Shown one piece after another: positions 1 to 6,401 of a DNA stretch of 15,186 nucleotides. Source of the stretch: JBARRS01 sp049644345. GTDB lineage: Bacteria; Actinomycetota; Thermoleophilia; Gaiellales; Gaiellaceae. The position numbers and the translations under genes were made by a program. Under the pieces are notes generated by a model that saw only the letters and a list, made by a program, of their open reading frames with translations, did not search any database and was not told the DNA's origin. The stretch spans positions 1 through 15,186 of the forward strand of contig JBARRS010000219.1 of NCBI GenBank assembly GCA_049644345.1, written 5' to 3'. How positions within the stretch are numbered: position 1 is the stretch's first letter; each line of letters opens with the position of its first letter.

Positions 1-107
1 GAGGCGTGATCGGCGCGCTCGAATACGGTGACTCCCGCAACGAAGACGAGATAGCCGGAAACGAGCAGCGTGCTCGGGCGCGGCTTGAGCCAGAAGCGAA
101 GGTGCAT
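1..107 (-). CDS. Partial membrane protein (N-terminus only)
   Basis: Read on the minus strand, an open frame starts at an ATG (105-107) and runs off the left edge of the window, giving 35 residues. The start is preceded by AGAGGG, a plausible ribosome binding site 2 nt upstream of the ATG. The peptide has a short basic amphipathic beginning (MHLRFWLKPRP) followed by a hydrophobic stretch at about residues 13-29 (TLLVSGYLVFVAGVTVF), which looks like a first transmembrane segment with a positive-inside N-terminus. The family cannot be told from this fragment. The gene is divergent from the aminotransferase at 187, and the 79 bp between them hold the latter's promoter. Confidence 0.6.
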   Translation of the reverse strand, partial: MHLRFWLKPRPSTLLVSGYLVFVAGVTVFERADHA

Positions 108-151
108 CGCCCTCTGAGGAAACCTGCGCCGCTTGTGAATCAGGTCAGGGC

Positions 152-180
152 TTGGTAAGAGCGACGTAAGAATCTAGGGT
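152..180 (+). promoter_or_regulatory. Promoter of the aminotransferase (leaderless)
   Basis: A -35-like TTGGTA (152-157) is followed after 17 bp by a -10-like TAGGGT (175-180). Only 6 nt separate the -10 box from the GTG at 187, so transcription would begin at or next to the start codon. That is the leaderless arrangement common in Actinobacteria, and it agrees with the absence of a Shine-Dalgarno sequence in front of this GTG. Confidence 0.6.
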
Positions 181-186
181 TGCGGC

Positions 187-1446
187 GTGGAGACAGAACA
201 ACTCCAGGACGTCGCCGAAGTGCGCGCAGGCCGCGAGCGCTACGTGCCGCGTGGCGTCTCGACTACCGACTTCGTCGTCGCCCGCGCCGAGGGAGCCACC
301 GTTTGGGATGCGGACGGCCGCGAGTACCTCGACTTCGCGGGTGGAATCGCCTGCCAGAACCTCGGTCACAACCCGGAGACCGTCGTTCGGGCGATCCACG
401 AGCAGGTCGACCGCTTCCTTCATCAGTGCTTCATGGTCGGCATGTACGAGCCGTACGTGGAGGTCTGTCGCCGGCTCGACGAGCTCTGGCCGGGCGAGAC
501 GCCGACGAAGACGCTGCTCGTCAACTCCGGCGCCGAGGCGATCGAGAACTGCGTCAAGATCGCGCGCGCCGCGACGGGGCGGCCCGGGGTGATCGTCTTC
601 GACCGGGCCTTCCACGGCCGCACGAACCTGACGATGGCGATGACCTCGAAGCTCGTCTACAAGCAGGGCTTCGGGCCGCTCGCGCCGGACGTGTACCGCG
701 CACCTGCTCCGTACACCTACCGCGGCGTGACGACGGACGACGCTCTCGCCGGGCTCGAGCTGCTCTTCAAGCAGGACGTGGCTCCGGAGGCGGTCGCCTG
801 CGTCGTGCTCGAGACCGTCCAGGGCGAGGGCGGGTTCATCCCGATGCCGCCCGAGTTCGTGCGGGCCCTCAAGGACGTGTGCGAACGCCACGGGGTCCTC
901 TACGTCGCCGACGAGGTGCAGTCCGGCTGTGGCCGGACGGGGCCGGTCTGGGCGATCGAGCACCTCGGCGTCGAGCCCGACCTCATGGCCTCCGGGAAGA
1001 CGCTCGGCGGCGGCCTGCCGCTCGCGGCCGTCACCGGCCCGATCGAGGTGATGGACGCCGTTCACCCAGGCGGGCTCGGCGGCACATTCGGCGGCAACCC
1101 CGTCTCTTGTGCCGCCGCCTCTGCGGTGCTGGACGCCCTCGCGAGGGCCGAGTTTCGTGAGCGAGCCGACGAGATCGGACGCCTGGTGCGCTCGCGGCTC
1201 GAGCGGATCGCGGCAGGGCACCCGGAGATCGGCGAGGTCCGTGGGCTCGGGCCGATGCTGGCGATCGAGTTCGTGGTCGCCTCAGGCGAGGAGACGCGGC
1301 GGGTGACCACGACCGCACGAGAGCAGGGCCTGCTGCTCCTCTCGTGCGGCCTCTATGGGAACGTGATCCGGCTGCTGCCTCCGCTCACCGCCACGGACGA
1401 GGAGCTGGAGCGCGGCCTCTCGATCCTGGAACGCAGCTTTTCCTAA
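187..1446 (+). CDS. Class III PLP-dependent aminotransferase (GABA/ornithine type)
   Basis: This 419-residue protein has the full length and motif order of class III (omega) aminotransferases, cytosolic PLP enzymes that move an amino group from a terminal or gamma amine to an oxo acid. Visible landmarks are NSGAEA (from residue 113, cofactor phosphate site), AFHGRT, the VQGEGGF block, DEVQSGCGRTG with the PLP-pyridine aspartate D242, and the Schiff-base lysine K271 in SGKTLGGGLPL, followed by GGTFGGNPVSC. The ending LRLLPPLT-like block (IRLLPPLTATDEE) is also typical. It most resembles 4-aminobutyrate aminotransferases (GabT-like), but ornithine or acetylornithine relatives share these motifs, so the substrate is unproven. 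The GTG start is chosen because a promoter sits exactly upstream. Its stop overlaps the convergent gene's stop by 4 nt. Confidence 0.9.
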   Translation: METEQLQDVAEVRAGRERYVPRGVSTTDFVVARAEGATVWDADGREYLDFAGGIACQNLGHNPETVVRAIHEQVDRFLHQCFMVGMYEPYVEVCRRLDELWPGETPTKTLLVNSGAEAIENCVKIARAATGRPGVIVFDRAFHGRTNLTMAMTSKLVYKQGFGPLAPDVYRAPAPYTYRGVTTDDALAGLELLFKQDVAPEAVACVVLETVQGEGGFIPMPPEFVRALKDVCERHGVLYVADEVQSGCGRTGPVWAIEHLGVEPDLMASGKTLGGGLPLAAVTGPIEVMDAVHPGGLGGTFGGNPVSCAAASAVLDALARAEFRERADEIGRLVRSRLERIAAGHPEIGEVRGLGPMLAIEFVVASGEETRRVTTTAREQGLLLLSCGLYGNVIRLLPPLTATDEELERGLSILERSFS

Positions 1447-1718
1447 TACGTAGCCTCGTCGGCCAGCTCGGCAACCGTCGGCTCCTTCTCGATTGTGACG
1501 TTGTCCAGAGCCCCGGACCCGAGCAGGCGCTCACGAAAAGACTTGGCGTCCTCTGCCGTGGGGAACTCCACCGAGACGAAGACCTCGTTCGGGTTGTCGA
1601 CGGCGCGAAAGACGCGGTGCTTTGTCGCGGATTGCTTGCGACCTGCCGGATCCGAGTCGAACATCTGCTTCCAGGTGTCGTAGTCCTTGGTATCGAAGAT
1701 GCCCAAGATGAACGCCAT
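1443..1718 (-). CDS. Small dimeric alpha/beta-barrel (ABM-like) protein
   Basis: A 91-residue protein begins at an ATG (1716-1718) preceded by an excellent ribosome binding site, GGAGGGAGG, which decides this start over longer frames. The pattern is one ferredoxin-like half barrel: beta strand MAFILGIF, helix around DYDTWKQMFDSD, strand HRVFRAVD, strand EVFVSVEF, helix AEDAKSFRERLL, then a final strand DNVTIEKEP. This matches small antibiotic-monooxygenase-like or cyclase-like proteins that work as homodimers; many have no assigned substrate and none can be assigned here. It lies 185 nt downstream of the SnoaL-like gene on the same strand, and its TAG is interleaved with the TAA of the convergent aminotransferase. 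Expression as a separate unit is likely given the gap and strong site. Confidence 0.8.
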   Translation of the reverse strand: MAFILGIFDTKDYDTWKQMFDSDPAGRKQSATKHRVFRAVDNPNEVFVSVEFPTAEDAKSFRERLLGSGALDNVTIEKEPTVAELADEATY

Positions 1719-1736
1719 TCGGTCCTCCCTCCGGTT

Positions 1737-1877
1737 GTGGCTGATCGCCCACCTTACAACGGCACGCGACGGCGCCTGCTCGCGGCGGAAGCAGCAGCGC
1801 TGGCGAAGGACGAGACCGATCAGCGCGAGATGGCCGAGGTGGCCGCGCTGATGGAATCGCTTCGTGCGGAGGGGTGA
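1737..1877 (+). CDS. Possible small antitoxin-tail-like ORF or gene remnant
   Basis: A short frame of 46 residues from a GTG at 1737 ends with a strongly helical, charged tail (AKDETDQREMAEVAALMESL then RAEG). That tail resembles, from memory, the C-terminal toxin-binding helix of ribbon-helix-helix antitoxins and of other small regulators. There is no ribosome binding site on this strand (the preceding bases are pyrimidine-rich because they are the complement of the neighbour's site) and no clear -10 box. It may therefore be the surviving 3' end of a decayed gene rather than an active one. It fills the otherwise unexplained gap between the two minus-strand genes. The call is weak. Confidence 0.27.
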   Translation: MADRPPYNGTRRRLLAAEAAALAKDETDQREMAEVAALMESLRAEG

Positions 1878-1903
1878 GGTCTTTAGAGCGTCTAAGCCGG
1901 CTC

Positions 1904-2353
1904 TTACGTCTTCGCCTCGGCTCGCGCCTCGGGCATCACGCCCAGCTGCTGAAGGAGCGAGGCCGAGTCGAAGTAGCTGTTGAGCCTTTGGATCTTGCCG
2001 TTGCGTATATCGAGAACGTCGCACAGCTGTAGCGTGACCGAGCGGCCCGTGGCCGGGATGTCGCCGGCCGGCCCTCGCAGTGTGCCCGTGTGCGTGCCTC
2101 TGCCCGTGAACTCGACGACGACGGTGTCGCCGGACGCGATCGTCCGGTCGATCGTCACCTTCCCGTCCGGGAAGCCGTCGGCCCACATGCGCGAGAATTC
2201 ATGCGATCCCTCCGGCCCCCGGAAACGCGTTCCGGAGCCGACGATGACGATCTCGCCGTCGTCGGCGATCAACTCGGCGACTCGGTCGAACTCGCGGGCG
2301 TTCCAGTGCTCGTAGAGCTTCCGCGGGATGTCGGCATTGTCCTGTTGCGCCAT
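1904..2353 (-). CDS. SnoaL-like / NTF2-superfamily protein
   Basis: This 149-residue protein fits the SnoaL-like polyketide cyclase/ketosteroid-isomerase (NTF2-like) fold, a small cone-shaped alpha+beta barrel. Diagnostic features are the helix and turn LYEHWNAREFDRVAELIADD near residues 13-32, the MWADGFPDGKVTIDRTIASGDTVVVEFTGRGTHTG segment (about 56-90, where family members carry the pocket residues), and the ending VLDIRNGKIQRLNSYFDSASLLQQLG. Members include true cyclases and isomerases but most are ester- or hydrolase-like proteins of unknown substrate, so no reaction is assigned. The ATG start has GAGGAGG and AGGAG upstream, and a candidate promoter lies about 50 bp beyond. It is not obviously in an operon; a 185-nt gap separates it from the next minus-strand gene. 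Confidence 0.85.
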   Translation of the reverse strand: MAQQDNADIPRKLYEHWNAREFDRVAELIADDGEIVIVGSGTRFRGPEGSHEFSRMWADGFPDGKVTIDRTIASGDTVVVEFTGRGTHTGTLRGPAGDIPATGRSVTLQLCDVLDIRNGKIQRLNSYFDSASLLQQLGVMPEARAEAKT

Positions 2354-2404
2354 CTCCTGACCTCCTCGAGTGGGGGGCGCGGCCGCGCCACGCCCTGCCG
2401 GCCG

Positions 2405-2433
2405 ACTCTACGACCTCTGCGCCCGTAACGCAA
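2405..2433 (-). promoter_or_regulatory. Promoter of the SnoaL-like gene
   Basis: On the minus strand TTGCGT (2428-2433) and TAGAGT (2405-2410) are separated by exactly 17 bp. Initiation a few bases downstream would give a leader of about 45 nt ending in the GAGGAGG site of the SnoaL-like gene. Confidence 0.45.
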
Positions 2434-2500
2434 AGCCGTCCGGGCTGCACGTAATCGTGTTCAGGAACAGCCCCGGAGGGCCGATCGTTCGGGTGACGAC

Positions 2501-2725
2501 ATGTTCCCGTCGCGCTACATGCCCTGCCCCCACTGCGGCGCCTCGCTCGAGCGCCGCGACAACGCGCACGAATGCGAACGCGAGCGCTGGCTCGAGTTCC
2601 AGCTCTTTCAGCTGCGCGACGAGGTCGACAAGCTCGAGGCCGAGCTGGCCGTGTACCTCGCCTCGCCGCGCGGCAAGTTCGAGCTCTACTACGCCGAGCG
2701 CGAGCGGACGCGCCGGCGAGGCTAG
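2501..2725 (+). CDS. Small Zn-ribbon/coiled-coil hypothetical protein
   Basis: A 74-residue product starts with a CPHCG knuckle (residues 9-13) followed by a third cysteine at about residue 27 (HECERE), so a treble-Cys/His metal site is plausible. The rest is one long charged helix (LEFQLFQLRDEVDKLEAELA) and a short tail (SPRGKFELYYAERERTR). The frame has convincing protein-like composition, and I recall similar short proteins in actinobacterial genomes without a known role. The start is uncertain: the nearest GGAGGG lies 18 nt upstream of the ATG, rather far. It precedes the HNH nuclease by 56 nt on the same strand but a separate -10 box lies between them, so co-transcription is possible but not required. 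Confidence 0.6.
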   Translation: MFPSRYMPCPHCGASLERRDNAHECERERWLEFQLFQLRDEVDKLEAELAVYLASPRGKFELYYAERERTRRRG

Positions 2726-2768
2726 CGGTCAGCTCGGCCCAGCCGACCGGATTCTCCGCGACCGACCA

Positions 2769-2774
2769 TAGAAT
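2769..2774 (+). promoter_or_regulatory. -10 box supporting a TTG start for the HNH gene
   Basis: TAGAAT sits 7 nt upstream of the TTG at 2782, the spacing expected for a leaderless transcript. No convincing -35 hexamer is visible, so this is suggestive only. Confidence 0.4.
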
Positions 2775-2781
2775 CCGCTCG

Positions 2782-3681
2782 TTGCGAGACGAGGATGTCC
2801 GCACCGCGTGCATGGCGCGCCTCTCAGTCCTGGTTGCTGAGTTCGGCGACGACATTCGGTACGCGGAGGGTCTAGGCCGTGGCTTTCCGTTCCGCGGACG
2901 TCGGGTGCCTTTCCTCAACTACCAGAAGGGCATCTACCGGGCCGCCGCTCAGCGTGGGCCGGCGGCGCTCTCAATCCAGACGTCTGCGAAGTCGCCGTAT
3001 GACGACGAGGTCCTGGACGACGGCTTCCTCTATGCCTATCGCGCCGGGGCCATCGACCAGCCTGACAACCGCGCGCTCCGCGCGGCTCACGAGCTCCAGG
3101 TTCCTCTCGTCTACTTCATCGGGACTAGACCAGGCTGGTACAAGCCGGTCTTCCCGTGCTACGTGCGCGAGGACGATCCTGCACGACGGATGGTGCTCGT
3201 CACCCCCGGCGCCCTACGCGGCCCGGTCGACGAGCCTGAGCCGATGCCGCTCGAGGACCTGCTCGAGCGGCGCTACGCGGTCCGGCAAACGCGCGTGCGG
3301 CTCCACCAGGCGCGCTTCCGCGGCCGCGTCGTCCCCGCTTACAGCAGTCAGTGCGCGATCTGCCGGCTGAAGGAGCTCCGCCTCCTTGACGCGGCGCACA
3401 TCGTCGGTGACGTCCAGGAGCTCGGTGAGCCGACCGTGAGCAACGGCCTCAGCCTCTGCGCGATCCACCACCGGGCGTTCGACCAGAACCTGGTTGGCGT
3501 CTCGAGCGACTACGTCGTCCACGTCTCCCGCCGCCTCCGCGAGGATCAGGACGGTCCGATGCTCGACCTCCTAACGGGGTTCCACGAAACGCCGCTCTAT
3601 GTCCCGAGGCGCGTGCCAGATCGTCCAGATCGCGAACGCCTAGACGCTCGCTTCGCCCGGTTCCTCGAATTTGCGGCGTAG
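2782..3681 (+). CDS. HNH endonuclease with N-terminal recognition-like domain (McrA/COG3440-like)
   Basis: The 299-residue protein has a C-terminal HNH nuclease module: zinc-type C191-x2-C194, the DAAH motif (D203-H206), N221 in NGLSLC, then C226 and the H229-H230 pair followed by RAFD. The N-terminal ~180 residues (GFPFRGRRVPFLNYQKGIYR, SPYDDEVLDDGFLYAYRAG, PLVYFIGTRPGWYKPVFPCYV) form a separate domain of the type found with HNH modules in predicted modification-dependent restriction enzymes; base specificity cannot be read. Such enzymes cut foreign or modified DNA. The TTG start is preferred because family members have the helix beginning at RDEDVRTACMARL, upstream of the first ATG (2812), and because TAGAAT lies 7 nt before it. 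No methyltransferase is adjacent, which fits a type IV-like or solitary nuclease. Starts at 2782 or 2812 remain open. Confidence 0.8.
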   Translation: MRDEDVRTACMARLSVLVAEFGDDIRYAEGLGRGFPFRGRRVPFLNYQKGIYRAAAQRGPAALSIQTSAKSPYDDEVLDDGFLYAYRAGAIDQPDNRALRAAHELQVPLVYFIGTRPGWYKPVFPCYVREDDPARRMVLVTPGALRGPVDEPEPMPLEDLLERRYAVRQTRVRLHQARFRGRVVPAYSSQCAICRLKELRLLDAAHIVGDVQELGEPTVSNGLSLCAIHHRAFDQNLVGVSSDYVVHVSRRLREDQDGPMLDLLTGFHETPLYVPRRVPDRPDRERLDARFARFLEFAA

Positions 3682-3685
3682 AGCG

Positions 3686-3707
3686 CAGAAGGCGCCTTCA
3701 GCTTCTG
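3686..3707. terminator. Possible bidirectional hairpin between convergent genes
   Basis: The 45 bp between the converging HNH and DUF1326 genes contain GAAGGCGCCTTC, a perfect 12-bp palindrome (3688-3699), and an alternative pairing CAGAAG (3686-3691) with CTTCTG (3702-3707). The two structures are mutually exclusive. There is no T-tract on either strand, so termination is inferred only from position. Confidence 0.3.
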
Positions 3708-3726
3708 TCCCGGCGGCTTCGAATGG

Positions 3727-4347
3727 CTAACCGGGACCGGCGTACTCGAACTCGCCGTACTCGGCGTACTTGCCGCTCGTGTCGAACGCGAGCCCGTCGC
3801 AGGCAAGCCTCGCGACCCTCGACATCCCGAGCTCGCTGCGCTTCGAGGTGAAGCCGGTGGGCTTGTCGAGGTAGAGCTCCTCCTCGTCGCCGGTGACCGG
3901 GTTCTTCACGCGCGCCTGCGCGAGCTCGTAGATCTTGCCGCCGTCGATCTTCGCCTTCGAGTTGATGCCGGCGAGCTCGACGTCGAATGGCGCGTAGACG
4001 GTGTCCAGCCAGGTCGCCGTGACCGAGTTGAGGATGTCGAACGGAAGGCCCGACGAGCCGCTTCTCCACAGCGCCGTGAGCGCCTCGCGCTGCTCCGGCG
4101 TCGCGCGCTCGTCGACGATCAGCGCGGCCGTCACGTTGCCCTCGTGCAGCGGCCCGGGTGAGTGGCCGGCCCAGGCGAAATGCAGTCCGTCGAGGGGCAC
4201 GTCCCCGTAGCGGCCCTCGCGCACGGTGAACATGTAGACGCCGTCGCAGTGTCCGTAGCTGGGCGCGACGTCGAAGTTGCACGGGCATCCCCAGTCGCAG
4301 TTGCAGGATCCGAAGATCGCGCCCTTCATCGTCCAGCTCTCGGTCAT
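3727..4347 (-). CDS. DUF1326 family protein
   Basis: A 206-residue protein begins at an ATG preceded by AAGGAGGAG, a strong ribosome binding site that excludes a longer frame overlapping the upstream gene. The N-terminus carries the hallmark cysteine cluster of the DUF1326 family (SCNCDWGCPCNFD, about residues 14-26) followed by CDGVYMFTVREGRYGDVPLDG and the FAWAGHSPGPLHEGN block. The four closely spaced cysteines suggest metal or cofactor binding, but the family has no established biochemical role that I know. The last third contains short strands (GMSRVARLACDGLAFDTSG). It is the third gene in a run on the minus strand after the RES toxin, 37 nt away, and could be read from the same promoter; its own strong site suggests efficient, possibly independent, translation. 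Confidence 0.85.
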   Translation of the reverse strand: MTESWTMKGAIFGSCNCDWGCPCNFDVAPSYGHCDGVYMFTVREGRYGDVPLDGLHFAWAGHSPGPLHEGNVTAALIVDERATPEQREALTALWRSGSSGLPFDILNSVTATWLDTVYAPFDVELAGINSKAKIDGGKIYELAQARVKNPVTGDEEELYLDKPTGFTSKRSELGMSRVARLACDGLAFDTSGKYAEYGEFEYAGPG

Positions 4348-4384
4348 GGCTCCTCCTTCTCGGCTCGCGCGATCGTAGAGCTTG

Positions 4385-4966
4385 TCACGCGGGCGTAGGC
4401 GCGACCACCAGTCCAAACCGGCGGCGGGCCTCCTCGATCACCTCGGCCGTGATCGCCTCCGTCCGCTTCACGGGAAAGGGCTGGTCGCCCGCCGGGCCGA
4501 ACAGCGCGACACCGAGCTCCCGCTGCGCCGGGTCATGGCTGACGCGATACCGGATCCCGCCGAAGCCCGCGGCGGCGAACCCCGTCGCCCACGCCTGCGG
4601 CAATTCGTAGTCAGGTTGAGTGTGGATTGCGCCCGTGATCCGAACCCTCCTCGCTGGGGCCACGGTGCAGTCGGCGAGCATCGTCCGCTTCGGCGCGACG
4701 AGGCTGCTCAGCGAGCGTGCGTCGACCTCGGCTTCGGGGATGACGGTTACGGTGCGGAAGACCTCGATGAACGCGCCGACTGGGCTCAGCGCGAGGTAGC
4801 ACGTCCCGCGCTCGCCGTCGACGAGGTCGAACCGTCCCGATCCGTCAGTCGAGAACCACCAGGCACCGACGTCGTTCCGGTGGATCCGGTACAGAATCTG
4901 CCGCCGTCCGAGGTCGAAGGCCGGGAAGCCGGACAGGTCGTCGGGCGGCCGCCCGAGCGGGCTCAA
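4385..4966 (-). CDS. RES-domain toxin (type II toxin-antitoxin)
   Basis: This 193-residue protein shows the RES-domain signature: LYRIHR with R27, WWFSTDGSGRFD with R45, GTCYLALSPVGAFIEVFR with Y57 and E68, and a late serine in RYRVSHD (S143). Characterised RES toxins (MbcT, ParT and relatives) have an ADP-ribosyltransferase-like fold and destroy NAD+ or modify host targets; the activity here is inferred from family membership. It follows its antitoxin by 3 nt, so the two are an operon. The start is TTG at 4966: there is no ATG or GTG between it and R27, and no good ribosome binding site, which suggests translation by coupling to the antitoxin and hence low toxin dosage. All expected active-site positions appear intact. 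Confidence 0.85.
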   Translation of the reverse strand: MSPLGRPPDDLSGFPAFDLGRRQILYRIHRNDVGAWWFSTDGSGRFDLVDGERGTCYLALSPVGAFIEVFRTVTVIPEAEVDARSLSSLVAPKRTMLADCTVAPARRVRITGAIHTQPDYELPQAWATGFAAAGFGGIRYRVSHDPAQRELGVALFGPAGDQPFPVKRTEAITAEVIEEARRRFGLVVAPTPA

Positions 4967-4969
4967 CGG

Positions 4970-5470
4970 CTACCGCCGCAGACGCTCCGCGTAGCGCGTC
5001 GCGGCCTCGAGCACGGGGTCGACCGGCCGGCCGGCGCGCAGCCAGGCGGCGGGGGTCTTCCCGTCGAGCCGGCGCTCCGGTGTCACGAACCATGACGCAA
5101 TCGTGTACGGCGTCTCGACCGCGCCCTTGAAGACGTCCAGGATCCGCTCCAGCCCCGGCAGGCGCTTGGCGTTCCGCCCGAACTGGAAGGCGGGGAAGGA
5201 GAGCCGGCCGTCGTCCTCCGGGAGCGCGAGCAGACGGCGTCGCTTCGCGAGCTCGCTGACGGACTGACGGCTGCCGCGCCCCATCAGCTCGCGCACCTGC
5301 TTCGACGAGTACATGGGGCCGAGGTGCTTGTGCCAGATGACGTCGGAGGCGGCGAGGAGGGCGCCGCGACGCCCGAGCGCGGAGGGATCGACCTCGCGCT
5401 CGCGCCCGGTGATCCCGAGCTCCTCGAGCGTCTGCTCGAAGGTCTTCGCGGCTTGTGCCAGGGCAGTCAT
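4970..5470 (-). CDS. Xre/MbcA/ParS-type antitoxin
   Basis: The 166-residue product is the partner of the RES toxin. Its C-terminal third (LPGLERILDVFKG to SWFVTPERRLDGKTPAAWL and DPVLEAATRYAERL, about residues 105-164) matches the MbcA/ParS/Xre toxin-binding domain, whose helices plug the toxin's NAD pocket. The middle (SSKQVRELMGRGSRQSVSELAKRRRLLAL, about 55-83) looks like a helix-turn-helix DNA-binding unit, and the first 45 residues are an extra helical segment (AKTFEQTLEELG). The ATG start has no ribosome binding site but lies 10 nt behind a -10 box, so the leader would be only a few bases. The antitoxin-first order and the repeats in its promoter fit autoregulation of the operon. Confidence 0.85.
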   Translation of the reverse strand: MTALAQAAKTFEQTLEELGITGREREVDPSALGRRGALLAASDVIWHKHLGPMYSSKQVRELMGRGSRQSVSELAKRRRLLALPEDDGRLSFPAFQFGRNAKRLPGLERILDVFKGAVETPYTIASWFVTPERRLDGKTPAAWLRAGRPVDPVLEAATRYAERLRR

Positions 5471-5480
5471 CGTCGAGTGA

Positions 5481-5527
5481 AGCTTAGCGTCAGGACCGTC
5501 AAGGCGTCAAGATTGTCAAGCGCTGAC
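5481..5527 (-). promoter_or_regulatory. Toxin-antitoxin promoter with tandem-repeat operator
   Basis: On the minus strand TTGACG (5505-5510) and TAAGCT (5481-5486) form a promoter with an 18-bp spacer, 10 nt before the antitoxin ATG. A second -35-like TTGACA lies at 5514-5519. On the plus strand the same stretch holds four phased copies of a hexamer: GTCAGG (5489), GTCAAG (5498), GTCAAG (5506) and GTCAAG (5515), at 8-9 bp steps, the last leading into the near-palindrome GTCAAGCGCTGAC (5515-5527). This is the expected architecture for an autorepressing antitoxin that binds cooperatively across the -35 region. Confidence 0.55.
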
Positions 5528-5531
5528 GTTT

Positions 5532-6089
5532 CTAGTAGACGACCTCGAAGACGACGACTCGGCTGAAGCGCGTCCCGTCGATCTGCACGCCGTAGCAGCC
5601 GCCGGTCAGCACGCGAATGCCCGACGGGACTCCTCGGCTGCCGGCCGGCTGCCCGTCCCACCCGACGGAGTCGGACGGCCCGATCTGCAGCTCACGGTTC
5701 GGACGCTTGCGGCCGTTGAAGCCCATGATGTGGGGCCCGTCGAGCTGCCTTCCTCGGAGCAGGACCGGCCCTCGGTAGCTCGGCAGCACATACCAGAACA
5801 CTTTCCCGCCGAGCCACGGGCCGCCGTACTGGGTGTCCTGCGTCACGTTGGCGTAGCCGCCGGACGAGCCGAGACCGGGATAGACCGGCCCCGGTCCGAT
5901 CCCCGAACCGCCGAAGATGTGTGTCGCCCTCCAGTTGACGCGCCGGCCGACCTTGCTGACCGGGCATGCGGCTCCATGTGCGAGCCGCGGCAGGTGCAAA
6001 GGCCGATGGAGTCTCGGCCAGACGTCCGAGCCGCTGACGGGCTGAACCAGCGCCAGCGCCGCAGTGACAGCGACGACCAAGCGGGTCAC
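5532..6089 (-). CDS. Secreted protein of unknown function
   Basis: From a GTG at 6087-6089 the product is 185 residues with a clear signal peptide: TR, then a hydrophobic core LVVAVTAALALV, then QPVSGS with a likely cleavage near residue 20. The mature part is rich in glycine, proline and aromatic residues and beta-strand-like, with only two cysteines (C42 and about C165) that could form a disulfide outside the cell. The ending (GIRVLTGGCYGVQIDGTRF then VVVFEV) is a pattern I recall from short exported actinobacterial proteins without a known role. A longer frame starting at a TTG (6167) is rejected because it would bury the signal peptide. Its stop lies 61 bp from the antitoxin start, so its transcript may run into that promoter. 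Confidence 0.65.
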   Translation of the reverse strand: MTRLVVAVTAALALVQPVSGSDVWPRLHRPLHLPRLAHGAACPVSKVGRRVNWRATHIFGGSGIGPGPVYPGLGSSGGYANVTQDTQYGGPWLGGKVFWYVLPSYRGPVLLRGRQLDGPHIMGFNGRKRPNRELQIGPSDSVGWDGQPAGSRGVPSGIRVLTGGCYGVQIDGTRFSRVVVFEVVY

Positions 6090-6249
6090 GTTCCATCTAC
6101 AACGCGTGCGCCCGCGAGGTTCCAACCGCGGATCAACTCTCGAGTCGAGCCTGCCGCGGCGAGCCAAGCCGTTCCGAGTGAAGCGCTGCAGTCAACCGCT
6201 GAAGGGGTGATGGATCAAGTGCGGCCCCCTGATCGATGATGCATTTACA

Positions 6250-6323
6250 ACCGAAGACGCCCCGATGCGGCGGGGGCGAACTCGGAAGCCCATACCGAAG
6301 GGGCCCCCTTTGCGGCGGGGCCT
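6250..6323 (+). repeat. Degenerate 44-bp tandem repeat forming two hairpins
   Basis: Two approximate copies begin with ACCGAAG at 6250 and 6294, a 44-bp period, and share GCCCC, then TGCGGCGGGG, then TCG-AAG. Each copy can fold: GCCCCG/CGGGGC-type stem with loop ATGCGG in copy one (6260-6275), and GGCCCC/GGGGCC with a 9-nt loop in copy two (6302-6322). The stems are kept although flanking bases differ, which hints at selection on RNA structure. The whole 6090-6547 intergenic region contains no credible protein frame; it holds these hairpins, a CTCTC/GAGAG hairpin near 6345, two terminators and a perfect palindrome. Confidence 0.45.
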
Positions 6324-6358
6324 CGAAGGATCTACTGCGGCTCTCTCACGAGAGACTG

Positions 6359-6391
6359 AAGCGGGGCCGGCGGCGGCCCCGCTTCGTGTTT
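6359..6391 (+). terminator. Terminator-like hairpin 1
   Basis: A perfect 10-bp stem AAGCGGGGCC (6359-6368) and GGCCCCGCTT (6375-6384) with loop GGCGGC is followed by CGTGTTT. The U-rich end is short, as often in high-GC genomes. No protein gene on the plus strand ends upstream of it; the neighbour on the left is transcribed away. Confidence 0.6.
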
Positions 6392-6401
6392 CCGGTCGGA
6401 T

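Noticed and set aside
3682..3726. Rho-independent terminator with U-tract after the HNH gene
   Set aside because: Hairpins exist but there is no T-run on either strand, so it is kept only as a low-confidence entry.
4348..4416. Longer N-terminus for the DUF1326 protein from ATG 4416
   Set aside because: It overlaps the RES gene and ignores the strong AAGGAGGAG site at the ATG ending at 4347, where the conserved family start lies.
5489..5520. CRISPR-like repeats
   Set aside because: The repeated unit is only a hexamer at 8-9 bp steps with no spacers; an operator explains it better.
6090..6167. Extended start (TTG at 6167) for the secreted protein
   Set aside because: It would put 26 basic residues before an obvious signal peptide; GTG 6089 gives a normal export signal.
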